Of a stretch of DNA of 64,000 nucleotides, positions 26,781 through 33,765 are shown piece after piece (positions within the stretch are counted from its first letter, which is position 1; every line of letters starts with the position of its first letter). Position numbers and translations under genes: made by a program. The notes beneath the pieces are model-generated. The model was not told where the DNA came from. It saw only the letters and a program-made list of their open reading frames with translations, and did not search any database. Source of the stretch: JACDAN01 sp036554945 (lineage in GTDB: Bacteria > Actinomycetota > Thermoleophilia > Gaiellales > Gaiellaceae); the NCBI GenBank assembly GCA_036554945.1, contig DATBMH010000067.1:1-64000 (forward strand), given 5' to 3'.

Positions 26781-27601
26781 ATCGAGCGTTCACCGCCGTG
26801 CTCGGGCTCGCGGTCGCCGTGGCCGTCGTCTTCCTGACGCTGCCGCTCGTTGCGATCTTCTGGCAGATCGGCCTCGGCGGGCTCGCGGACGGCCTTCGGA
26901 GCGAGGTCGCGCGCGACGCGTTCCGGGTGACGCTGAAGACCAACGCGATCGCGATGGCGCTCATCCTCGGTGTCGGGACGCCTGCTGCCTACTTCCTCGC
27001 CACGCGCCGCTTCCGCGGGCGGGCGCTCGTCGTGACGATTCTCGAACTGCCGCTCGTGCTGCCGCCGGCCGTGGCCGGCATCGGCCTGCTCGCGGCGTTC
27101 GGACGGCTCGGGCTCCTGGGCGAGCAGCTCGAGGGACTCGGGATCACGGTCGGCTTCACACAGGCCGCCGTCGTGCTGGCGATCGTGTTCGTTGCGAGCC
27201 CGTTCTACGTCCGCCAGGCGATCTCGGCGTTCGAGGCCGTGGACCGGACGATGCTCGACGCGTCGCGCACGCTCGGCGCCGGGCCGGCGAAGACGTTCTG
27301 GCGGGTCGCGCTCCCGCTTGCCGGCGGCGGGCTTGGCGCGGGCGCGGCGCTGGCGTTCGCTCGCGGCCTCGGCGAGTTCGGCGCGACAATCATGTTCGCC
27401 GGCAGCCTCCAAGGCGTCACGCAGACCGTGTCGCTCGCCATCTACCAGGAGTTCGACGTGAACTTCGACACCGCGCTCGCGATCAGCGCGGTGCTCGTCG
27501 TGGCGAGCGGCGCGCTCCTCTTCGCCGTCAAGGCAATCCCGTGGTGGACAGCCTCGCGCTCGACATCTCCGTCCCTCTTCGCGCGCTCCGCGTCGACGTA
27601 G
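26777..27601 (+). CDS. modB: Molybdate ABC transporter permease
   Basis: A 274-residue permease with five or six membrane segments. LELPLVLPPAVAGIGLLAAF and the EAA-like loop MLDASRTLGAGPAKTFWRVALPLA are characteristic of ModB. The GTG start overlaps the modA stop (GTGA), giving coupled translation. The 3' end overlaps modC by 61 bp if modC starts at 27541. It acts with ModA and ModC to import molybdate. Confidence 0.93.
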   Translation: MNRAFTAVLGLAVAVAVVFLTLPLVAIFWQIGLGGLADGLRSEVARDAFRVTLKTNAIAMALILGVGTPAAYFLATRRFRGRALVVTILELPLVLPPAVAGIGLLAAFGRLGLLGEQLEGLGITVGFTQAAVVLAIVFVASPFYVRQAISAFEAVDRTMLDASRTLGAGPAKTFWRVALPLAGGGLGAGAALAFARGLGEFGATIMFAGSLQGVTQTVSLAIYQEFDVNFDTALAISAVLVVASGALLFAVKAIPWWTASRSTSPSLFARSAST

Positions 27602-28578
27602 GGCTCGAGGTCGGGCGCGAGACCGTCGCGCTCGTCGGGCCTTCGGGCGCCGGGAAGACGACGGTGCTCCGGGCCGTCGCCGGGCTCGTCTCGCCCGAGC
27701 GCGGCCGGATCGCGTTCGGGAATCACGTCTGGCTCGACACCGAGCGCCGGGTGGACCGGCCGCCAGAGGCCCGGTCGGTGGGGTACGTCTTCCAGGACTA
27801 TGCACTCTTCCCGCACCTCTCCGTCCGGAAGAACGTGTCCTTCGGCGGCCTCCGGCAGGTGGACGAGTTGTTGGAGCGCTTCGAGATCGCCGGGCTTGCA
27901 CGAGCGCGGCCGGCGGACATCTCGGGCGGCGAGCGTCAGCGCGTCGCTCTGGCGAGAGCGCTGGCTCGTGATCCCTCGGTGCTCCTGCTCGACGAGCCGC
28001 TCTCGGCGCTCGATGCACACACGCGCAACGGCGTTCGTGCGGAGCTTCGGGAGCTTCTGGCGGAGCTTCGGTTGCCCACGCTGCTCGTGACGCACGACTT
28101 CGAGGACGCCGCAGCGCTCGCCGACCGCGTCAGCGTCGTCCTGGACGGTCGCGTGCTCCAGACCGGGGCTCCGGCCGAGCTCGTCCTCGAGCCAGCCGAC
28201 CCGTTCGTCGCCAGCCTGACCGGGAGCGTGCTGCTGCCGGGTGTGGCGCGGCCGGGCCCGGAGGGGCTCACCGAGGTCGCGCTCGACGACGGAACGCTCG
28301 TCTACGCCGCGGAACGTGGATCCGGCCGGGTCGGCGTCGTCCTCCACCCATGGGAGATCACGCTCGCGCGGTCCGACTCGGCCGACTCGGCGCGCAACCA
28401 CATCCGCGCGCCGATCTCCGCGCTGGTCCCGGACGGAGACCGCGTTCGTGTCCGCGTGGGCGCGCTGACGGCCGAGATCACCGCAGCCGCCGCTCGTGAC
28501 CTGGGCCTCGAACCGGGCGTGACGGTCGTCGCCTCCTTCAAGGCCACCGCCGCACGCCTCGTCCCGCTCGCCCGCTAG
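27541..28578 (+). CDS. modC: Molybdate ABC transporter ATP-binding protein
   Basis: A 345-residue protein. Walker A GPSGAGKTTVLRAVAGL (about 34-50), signature DISGGERQRVALARALARDP, Walker B VLLLDEPLSALDAHTR and H-loop THDFEDA are intact. A C-terminal Mop/TOBE domain starts near residue 285 (ISALVPDGDRVRVRVGALTA), typical of ModC, where bound molybdate can inhibit transport. Start is GTG at 27541 or the next codon at 27544. It ends the operon; the mobile RAYT element lies directly downstream. Confidence 0.93.
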   Translation: MVDSLALDISVPLRALRVDVGLEVGRETVALVGPSGAGKTTVLRAVAGLVSPERGRIAFGNHVWLDTERRVDRPPEARSVGYVFQDYALFPHLSVRKNVSFGGLRQVDELLERFEIAGLARARPADISGGERQRVALARALARDPSVLLLDEPLSALDAHTRNGVRAELRELLAELRLPTLLVTHDFEDAAALADRVSVVLDGRVLQTGAPAELVLEPADPFVASLTGSVLLPGVARPGPEGLTEVALDDGTLVYAAERGSGRVGVVLHPWEITLARSDSADSARNHIRAPISALVPDGDRVRVRVGALTAEITAAAARDLGLEPGVTVVASFKATAARLVPLAR

Positions 28579-28595
28579 CGCGTGCCGAGCCGCTT

Positions 28596-28608
28596 GGGGT
28601 CAGACCCC
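28596..28608. repeat. REP-like palindrome, left copy
   Basis: GGGGTCAGACCCC is a perfect palindrome about a central A, preceded by T. An identical 14-mer lies on the other side of the RAYT gene. It begins 17 bp after the modC stop, so it may also serve as a hairpin at the end of the mod transcript. Confidence 0.75.
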
Positions 28609-28634
28609 TTGCGTCGACCTGGCTCAACCGCCCT

Positions 28635-29219
28635 TTACGCCTTGTCCCCGGCGATGCCCTCTCGAATGAACGTCCGAAGGCGCCGCCGCGCCGTTGGGAC
28701 ACTCGAGCCGAATTCCTGAAGGACGGCCGAGACGTCGAGGAACGGTTGTGGTCGCTCGCGGCCGAGAAGCGCTCGCAAGCTGCCCCACCTCCAGTCCTCG
28801 GGATCGCGAACGAGGCCTGCTCGTACCGGGTTCATGGCGACGTACCGGTGGAGCTCGGCTGCGTGCGCATTCGTCTCGACGTGTCCGGAGTAGTAGCGCC
28901 CCTCGAAGAGATGGCCGCGCTCCGCGCGGGCCCAATTCACCCACTGGGCGTACCTTCCGTTGAGGTACTGCATGCCGGCCGCGATGTCCGGTCGTGGTGT
29001 GATGACGATGAGGTGGTAGTGCGTCGAGAGGATGCAGTACGAGTGGCAGGACCAGGCATAGCGTTCGACGGTCGCGGCCAAGAGCTCGAGGAATAGCGAA
29101 CGTTCACTGTCATCCTGAAACGCTGTCCGGCCTGTGTTCGAGTGAGCCGTGATGTGATAGCGAGCTCCAGCAGCCTGAAGTCTCAACGGGCGCGGCATCT
29201 GGCCAACGTAGGCGCTCAT
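28635..29219 (-). CDS. REP-associated tyrosine transposase (Y1/IS200-like, RAYT)
   Basis: A 194-residue single-strand DNA transposase. It has PRPLRLQAAGARYHITAHSN at the start, the HUH pair in ILSTHYHLIV, MQYLNGRYAQWVNW with the likely catalytic Tyr, HLFEGRYYSGHVE and YVAMNPVRAGLV, which together are typical of RAYTs. The start at 29219 has a purine-rich GGGAG site just upstream; ATG at 29198 is an alternative. Base composition is slightly less GC-rich than its neighbours, which fits horizontal origin. RAYTs are usually domesticated rather than freely mobile. Confidence 0.9.
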   Translation of the reverse strand: MSAYVGQMPRPLRLQAAGARYHITAHSNTGRTAFQDDSERSLFLELLAATVERYAWSCHSYCILSTHYHLIVITPRPDIAAGMQYLNGRYAQWVNWARAERGHLFEGRYYSGHVETNAHAAELHRYVAMNPVRAGLVRDPEDWRWGSLRALLGRERPQPFLDVSAVLQEFGSSVPTARRRLRTFIREGIAGDKA

Positions 29220-29275
29220 TTCTCTCCCGAACGAGCCTGTGAGCGCCTTGGCGCAGAGCTGGTCGTGCTCCGTAT

Positions 29276-29288
29276 GGGGTCAGACCCC
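29276..29288. repeat. REP-like palindrome, right copy
   Basis: An identical GGGGTCAGACCCC palindrome, also preceded by T, about 680 bp from the left copy and upstream of the RAYT start. It lies four bp beyond the stop of the F420-dependent oxidoreductase gene, so both copies abut a gene end. Confidence 0.75.
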
Positions 29289-29292
29289 GGGG

Positions 29293-30246
29293 TTAGAGCT
29301 TCGGCTCGAGCTCCTCGCGCCAGAAGCGCAGGAAGCCCTCCTGGTCCGCGCCGATCTGGTGGAAGTAGATGTGCGTATAGCCGGCGTCGACGTACGTCCG
29401 GATGTCCTCGACCCACCGGTCGGGGTCGGGCCCGCACGGGATCGCCTCGGCCAGGTCGTCCGGCGTGACGTCCTCCGTGGCCTGCTCGAAGTGGAGGGGC
29501 AGCGGCAGCTCGTAGGTGAGGTCGCCGGAGAGCGCTGCGTTCGGCCAGACCTCGCACGCGAGCTTCGCGCCCTCGTCCTCGGACACGGCCCAGCACCCCG
29601 TGATCTGCCCGTACTTCGCCTTGCCCTTCCCACCGGCGGACTCGAACGCCTCGATCACCTCCGCGTCCGGCGCCGTGTTGACGAAGGCGTCGCCGAGCCG
29701 GCCCGCGAGCTCGGCCGCGAGCGGCTTCCCGGCGGCGACGGCGATTGCCGGAAGCTCGTCCGGCAGCGTGTAGATCCGCGCCTGCTCCACGTCGTAGAAC
29801 TCGCCGCGATGCGTCTGGTAGCCGCCCTGCCAGAGGAGCCGGATCGCCTCGATCGCCTCCTCCAGCATCGCCAGCCGCTCGTCGGGCGCCGGCCAGCCCT
29901 CGCCGACCACGTGCTCGTTCAGGTTCTCGCCCGCGCCGACGCCGAGGAAGAACCGGCCGTCCGTCATCACCGCCGCCGTCGCGGCGGCCTGCGCGATGAT
30001 CGCCGGGTGCGTCCGGACCGTCGGGCAGGTGACGCCCGTCCCGAGCCGGATGCGCTCCGTCGCCTGGGCGATCCCGCCGATCACGGCCCAGACGAACGGG
30101 CTCTGACCCTGCGCGTCGGTCCAGGGATGGAAGTGGTCGGAGACCATCGCGAACTCGAGGCCCGCGTCCTCCGCTTGCCGGGCGAAGCCCACGAGCTCGT
30201 TCGGTCCGTGCTCCTCCGACGAGAGTGCGAGGCCGAAGTCGGTCAT
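29293..30246 (-). CDS. F420-dependent LLM-class oxidoreductase (F420-dependent G6P dehydrogenase-like)
   Basis: A 317-residue TIM-barrel luciferase-like protein. SDHFHPW, RIRLGTGVTCPTVRTHPAIIAQ, GRFFLGVGAGENLNEHVVGE and the C-terminal YTHIYFHQIGADQEGFLRFW match the F420-dependent glucose-6-phosphate-dehydrogenase-like group that hydride-transfers to or from coenzyme F420. It starts with ATG at 30246, overlapping by one base the uppP stop (TAATG), so the pair is coupled. Exact substrate is not clear, since this group also includes hydroxymycolate and other dehydrogenases. It implies an F420-producing actinobacterium. Confidence 0.87.
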   Translation of the reverse strand: MTDFGLALSSEEHGPNELVGFARQAEDAGLEFAMVSDHFHPWTDAQGQSPFVWAVIGGIAQATERIRLGTGVTCPTVRTHPAIIAQAAATAAVMTDGRFFLGVGAGENLNEHVVGEGWPAPDERLAMLEEAIEAIRLLWQGGYQTHRGEFYDVEQARIYTLPDELPAIAVAAGKPLAAELAGRLGDAFVNTAPDAEVIEAFESAGGKGKAKYGQITGCWAVSEDEGAKLACEVWPNAALSGDLTYELPLPLHFEQATEDVTPDDLAEAIPCGPDPDRWVEDIRTYVDAGYTHIYFHQIGADQEGFLRFWREELEPKL

Positions 30247-31205
30247 TAGAACCCTGCCTCCCGCACACCGGTCGCGATCAAACCTAGGACGAGGGCGGCG
30301 ACGATCAGCCGGTAGACCACGAAAGGCGCGTACGTGTGCCGGCGCACGAACCCGAGCAGGAAGACGATCGCCAGCAGCCCACTCGCGAACGCCGCGAGCA
30401 TGCCGACCACGAACGGCCCTTCCCAACCGGGCGGGAGGTCTCCGAGCAGGACGTCGTTCACGCCCTTCCAGAGGATGGCTCCGAACGTCGTCGGGATCAG
30501 CAGCAGGAACGAGAGCCGGGCCGCGCCGTCGCGGTCGATGCCGAGGAAGCGGGCCGCCGAGATCGTGATCCCCGACCGGGACACGCCCGGCGCGAGCGAC
30601 AGGCACTGGGCGAGCCCGATCGCGAGGCCTTCCTTCACGCCGACCGTGTCGATCGCACGGGTGGCCGGCCGCCGGTCGGCCCAGAGGAGGACGAGGGCGA
30701 AGACGGCGAGCAGGATCGCGATCTGCCACGGCTCGCCGAGGTTGGTGGTGATGAACTCCTCGCCGAGCGCGCCTGCGATCGCCGCCGGGATCGTCGCGAC
30801 GAAGACCGCCCACGCGAGCCGCTCGTCCGACCCGGTGATCGACCGCCTGGCCACCGAGCGGGCCCACGAGGCGATCAGGCGGAGCACGTCACGCCAGAAG
30901 TAGCCGACGACGGCGACGAGCGTCCCCAGGTGCAGGGCGACGTCGAAGGTCTGGTTGAACTCGTCGTCGCTCTGGAGGTAGGTCCAGTCGGCCGCCCACG
31001 GGACGAGGATCAAGTGCCCTGAGGAGGAAATGGGCAGCAGCTCGGTCGCGCCCTGGACGAGGCCGAGCACGAGCGCCTGCCAGCCGGACAGCGCTCCGGG
31101 CACCTCGCCCACCCGCAACGCAGCCAGGAGAACGGCGAGCCCGAACGCCACGCCGGCCAGCACGTAGATGGCGCCACGGGCCCGCACGGAAGGGACCTCT
31201 ACCAT
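30246..31205 (-). CDS. uppP: Undecaprenyl-diphosphate phosphatase
   Basis: A 319-residue membrane protein. It has an extra N-terminal membrane segment (about 12-32) before the BacA/UppP core. LVQGATELLPISSSGHLILVP and LAPGVSRSGITISAARFLGI are the two conserved active-site regions with catalytic Ser/Arg/Glu residues. It dephosphorylates undecaprenyl diphosphate to recycle the carrier lipid for peptidoglycan and releases phosphate. It is divergent from the CHAD gene with six bp between starts. About 45 residues longer than E. coli UppP. Confidence 0.93.
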   Translation of the reverse strand: MVEVPSVRARGAIYVLAGVAFGLAVLLAALRVGEVPGALSGWQALVLGLVQGATELLPISSSGHLILVPWAADWTYLQSDDEFNQTFDVALHLGTLVAVVGYFWRDVLRLIASWARSVARRSITGSDERLAWAVFVATIPAAIAGALGEEFITTNLGEPWQIAILLAVFALVLLWADRRPATRAIDTVGVKEGLAIGLAQCLSLAPGVSRSGITISAARFLGIDRDGAARLSFLLLIPTTFGAILWKGVNDVLLGDLPPGWEGPFVVGMLAAFASGLLAIVFLLGFVRRHTYAPFVVYRLIVAALVLGLIATGVREAGF

Positions 31206-31211
31206 GAGATC

Positions 31212-32078
31212 GTGGACACCGACCGGATAGACACCCTCCACCCGCTCGCCGGTCTCGAGCCCGACGCGGGCGAGGACGACGAGCTCCAGGCGGTGATCCG
31301 GGCGAACGCCGGCGAGCTCGCCGAGCGCGAGGCGGGCACGCGCAGCGGCGCCGATCCGGAGGATCTCCACAAGTTCCGCGTCGCGACGCGCCGGATCCGG
31401 TCGCTGCTCCGGTCGACGCGCTCCCAGCTTCGGGATCCGGACGAGGGCGAACGGCTTCGGCTGGAGCTCAAGTGGCTCGCGACGCTGCTCGGCCAGGTCC
31501 GGGACCGGGACGTCTTCATCGAGTACCTGGTCGGCGAGCTCGAGTCGCTCGAGGGCGCGCCGTTCGGGGCGATCCTGGAGCAGCTGGACGGCGAGCGCGA
31601 GCACGCCCGCCGAGAGCTCGGCGTCGCGCTCGACTCGGCGCGCTACAAGGCGCTCGTCGCCTCGCTCGACCGCCCGCCCGCGCTGCGCGAGGGCGAGACG
31701 CTGCACGCGGCCGCGAAGGCGGAGTTCCGCAGGCTGCGCAAGACGATGAAGGGACTCGGCGAAGGGGCGACCGACGAGCAGCTCCACCAGGCGCGGATCC
31801 GCGTCAAGCGCGCGCGGTACGCGGCCGAGGCCGCCGGGGCCGACCGCTTCGCCGACCGCGCGAAGGCGATGCAAGACGTCTTCGGAGAGCACCAGGACGC
31901 GGTCGTCGCCGAGGCGCACATCCGCGAGCTGCTCGAGCAGGTGCGCGGCACCGGCCGCACGGCGTTCGCCGCGGGGCGGCTTGTCGAGCGGCAGCGCGCG
32001 CGCCGGGAGGCGGCGAGGGACGCCTGGCCCGCCGCGTGGAAGCGCTTGAAGAAGGCCGGCGACAGCGCCTTCGCGTGA
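31212..32078 (+). CDS. CHAD-domain protein (polyphosphate-binding type)
   Basis: A 288-residue helical protein starting at GTG. The conserved CHAD residues are visible: LHKFRVATRRIRSLLR near residue 55 and LHQARIRVKRARYAAEAAG near residue 195, each with a His followed by Arg/Lys at regular spacing. CHAD domains bind polyphosphate with these basic helices and often sit with polyphosphate enzymes. Here mutT1 overlaps by four bases (GTGA), and ppx and ppk follow on the opposite strand, which supports a polyphosphate role. No CYTH catalytic domain is fused. Confidence 0.9.
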   Translation: MDTDRIDTLHPLAGLEPDAGEDDELQAVIRANAGELAEREAGTRSGADPEDLHKFRVATRRIRSLLRSTRSQLRDPDEGERLRLELKWLATLLGQVRDRDVFIEYLVGELESLEGAPFGAILEQLDGEREHARRELGVALDSARYKALVASLDRPPALREGETLHAAAKAEFRRLRKTMKGLGEGATDEQLHQARIRVKRARYAAEAAGADRFADRAKAMQDVFGEHQDAVVAEAHIRELLEQVRGTGRTAFAAGRLVERQRARREAARDAWPAAWKRLKKAGDSAFA

Positions 32079-32857
32079 GCGAGCCGATCCGGGCCGCGGG
32101 CGGGATCGTCCGCCGCCGCGGCGAGGTCCTGCTCGTCCACCGTCCCAAGTACGGAGACTGGACCTTCCCGAAGGGCAAGGCGAAGGACGGCGAGCCCGAC
32201 GACGAGTGCGCGCTGCGGGAGGTCGAGGAGGAGACGGGCCTCCGCTGCCGCCTCGGGCGCGAGCTCGACTCCGCGCGGTACCGGGCCCTCGCCGGGCCGA
32301 AGGTCGTCCGGTACTGGGAGATGACGCCGCTGGGCGGCGAGTTCACGCCGACGGCCGAGGTCGACGAGATCCGCTGGCTGCCGAGAGAACGAGCGTCCTC
32401 GCTGCTCAGCTACCGGCGCGACGTCGACATCCTCGAGTCGCTGGGGCCGCCGCCGCTCCTCGTCGTGCGTCACGCGTCCGCCGGGGACCGCGAGGCGTGG
32501 GAGGGCGACGACGCGGCCAGGCCGCTGGACGAGAAGGGGCGCCACCAGGCGCGTGAGCTGGTCGAACGCCTCGAGCCCTACGAGATCACGCGGATCCTCT
32601 CGAGCCCCCACGTCCGCTGTCTGCAGACCGTGGAGCCGCTCGCTGCCGCGCGGGCGCTGAAGGTCGAGGAGAGCGACACGCTCGCGGACGGCGCCGGCGT
32701 CGACGGCTTCCGCGCGCTCCTCGAGGACCTGCGCGGAGCCGGAACCGTCCTCTGCGGCCATGGCGGAGAGATCGAGTTGCTCTTCGGCAGGACGAAGAAG
32801 GGCGCAACGAGGGTGCTCGACGAAGAGCTGCGGCCCGTCGACCTGCTGCCGGCCTAG
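32075..32857 (+). CDS. mutT1: Nudix hydrolase fused to histidine phosphatase (MutT1-like)
   Basis: A 260-residue two-domain enzyme. Residues about 5-120 form a Nudix domain with the full box GKAKDGEPDDECALREVEEE followed by TGL. Residues about 126-258 form a SixA-type phosphohistidine phosphatase with LLVVRHASAG (Arg132, His133), ILSSPHVRCLQT and VLCGHGGEIELL. The same architecture is found in mycobacterial MutT1, encoded beside ppk, which cleaves 8-oxo-GTP compounds and diadenosine polyphosphates. The start is GTG at 32075, overlapping the CHAD stop. The 3' end overlaps the convergent ppx by four bases. Confidence 0.92.
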   Translation: MSEPIRAAGGIVRRRGEVLLVHRPKYGDWTFPKGKAKDGEPDDECALREVEEETGLRCRLGRELDSARYRALAGPKVVRYWEMTPLGGEFTPTAEVDEIRWLPRERASSLLSYRRDVDILESLGPPPLLVVRHASAGDREAWEGDDAARPLDEKGRHQARELVERLEPYEITRILSSPHVRCLQTVEPLAAARALKVEESDTLADGAGVDGFRALLEDLRGAGTVLCGHGGEIELLFGRTKKGATRVLDEELRPVDLLPA

Positions 32858-33735
32858 GCGGCGACCTGGGCGCGCGAGAGGAGCGAGAGGATCGCTCCCT
32901 CGCGGAGACCTTCGCGAGAGATCTTGAGCGGGACGCCGAACCGCCGCTGCGCCTCGGCGAGGATCAGCGTGCCGCCCGCCAGCGTCCTCGCCCGCTGCGG
33001 CTGAAGCCCGTGCGTCTCGGCGAGCTTGGCGGACGGCATGGAGATCGCGATGCCCAGAGCGCGCTCGAGCTCCTTCGCGTTGAGCTTGCGGCCGAACAGC
33101 CGCCGGAGCGCTCGTGCGCTGCCGCCGGTTGCGAGGACCGTGTGCACGAGCGGGGGCGTGATCGACTCGAACGCCGCCTCGACCTCCTCCCGGGCCTGGT
33201 TGAGCTCGGCCAGGGTCGGTGGGTCGGACCCCAGGCAGCGGGTCGTGAGGCGCAGCGAGCCGACGTCGAGCGGACGCATCCAGGCCGGCCCGTCCGTCGT
33301 GCCCGCGAGCAGCTGGGTCGAGCCGCCGCCGACGTCGCAGACCGCCACGCTCTTCGGCTGCGACCGCAAGGACCCGACTGCACCCGCGAAGGCGAGGCTT
33401 CCCTCCTCCTCGGCGGAGAGCACGCGGACCGGCGCATCCGCCCCGGCCTCCAGCGCGGCGACCAGCGCCGCGGCGTTGGAGCTCTGCCGGCCCGGAGCGG
33501 TGACGACGACCTCGATCGTCACGGCGCCGCGGCTGCGCGCGATCCCGGCAAACCCGGCCGCGAGCTCGTGCGCGCGCGCAAGCTTCGCCTCCGAGATCCA
33601 GCCGCCCTGCTCGATGTCCGAGGCCAGCCCGAGGTGAACGCCCTCGGCGGCGATCGTCTTCAACCCCGGGTTCGACTCCTGGGCGACCAGCAGCCGCACC
33701 GTGTTGGAGCCGACGTCAAGAACGGCCGCGCGCAT
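32854..33735 (-). CDS. ppx: Exopolyphosphatase (Ppx/GppA family)
   Basis: A 293-residue actin-fold phosphatase. AAVLDVGSNTVRLLV (phosphate loop 1), AVCDVGGGSTQLLAG (loop 2) and TVLATGGSARALRRLFG are the family motifs. It splits terminal phosphate from polyphosphate, or acts on pppGpp. It is near half the length of E. coli Ppx and lacks the C-terminal HD-like domain, like the short actinobacterial Ppx proteins. It is the third gene after the response regulator and ppk, with a 30-bp gap that holds a GGAGG-like ribosome site. Confidence 0.92.
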   Translation of the reverse strand: MRAAVLDVGSNTVRLLVAQESNPGLKTIAAEGVHLGLASDIEQGGWISEAKLARAHELAAGFAGIARSRGAVTIEVVVTAPGRQSSNAAALVAALEAGADAPVRVLSAEEEGSLAFAGAVGSLRSQPKSVAVCDVGGGSTQLLAGTTDGPAWMRPLDVGSLRLTTRCLGSDPPTLAELNQAREEVEAAFESITPPLVHTVLATGGSARALRRLFGRKLNAKELERALGIAISMPSAKLAETHGLQPQRARTLAGGTLILAEAQRRFGVPLKISREGLREGAILSLLSRAQVAA

Positions 33736-33765
33736 CGGGCCCCATCTTGAAAGGAGGCTCGGTCG

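Larger units (their letters stand above)
28595..29288. mobile_element. RAYT element: Y1 transposase gene between two identical palindromes
   Basis: The region between the two TGGGGTCAGACCCC copies (28595-28608 and 29275-29288) contains only the RAYT gene. The layout, a single-copy HUH transposase flanked by REP-like palindromes, is that of REP-associated tyrosine transposase loci. It separates the modC end from the F420-dependent oxidoreductase. Insertion or spread is inferred from structure; other copies were not searched for. Confidence 0.65.
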
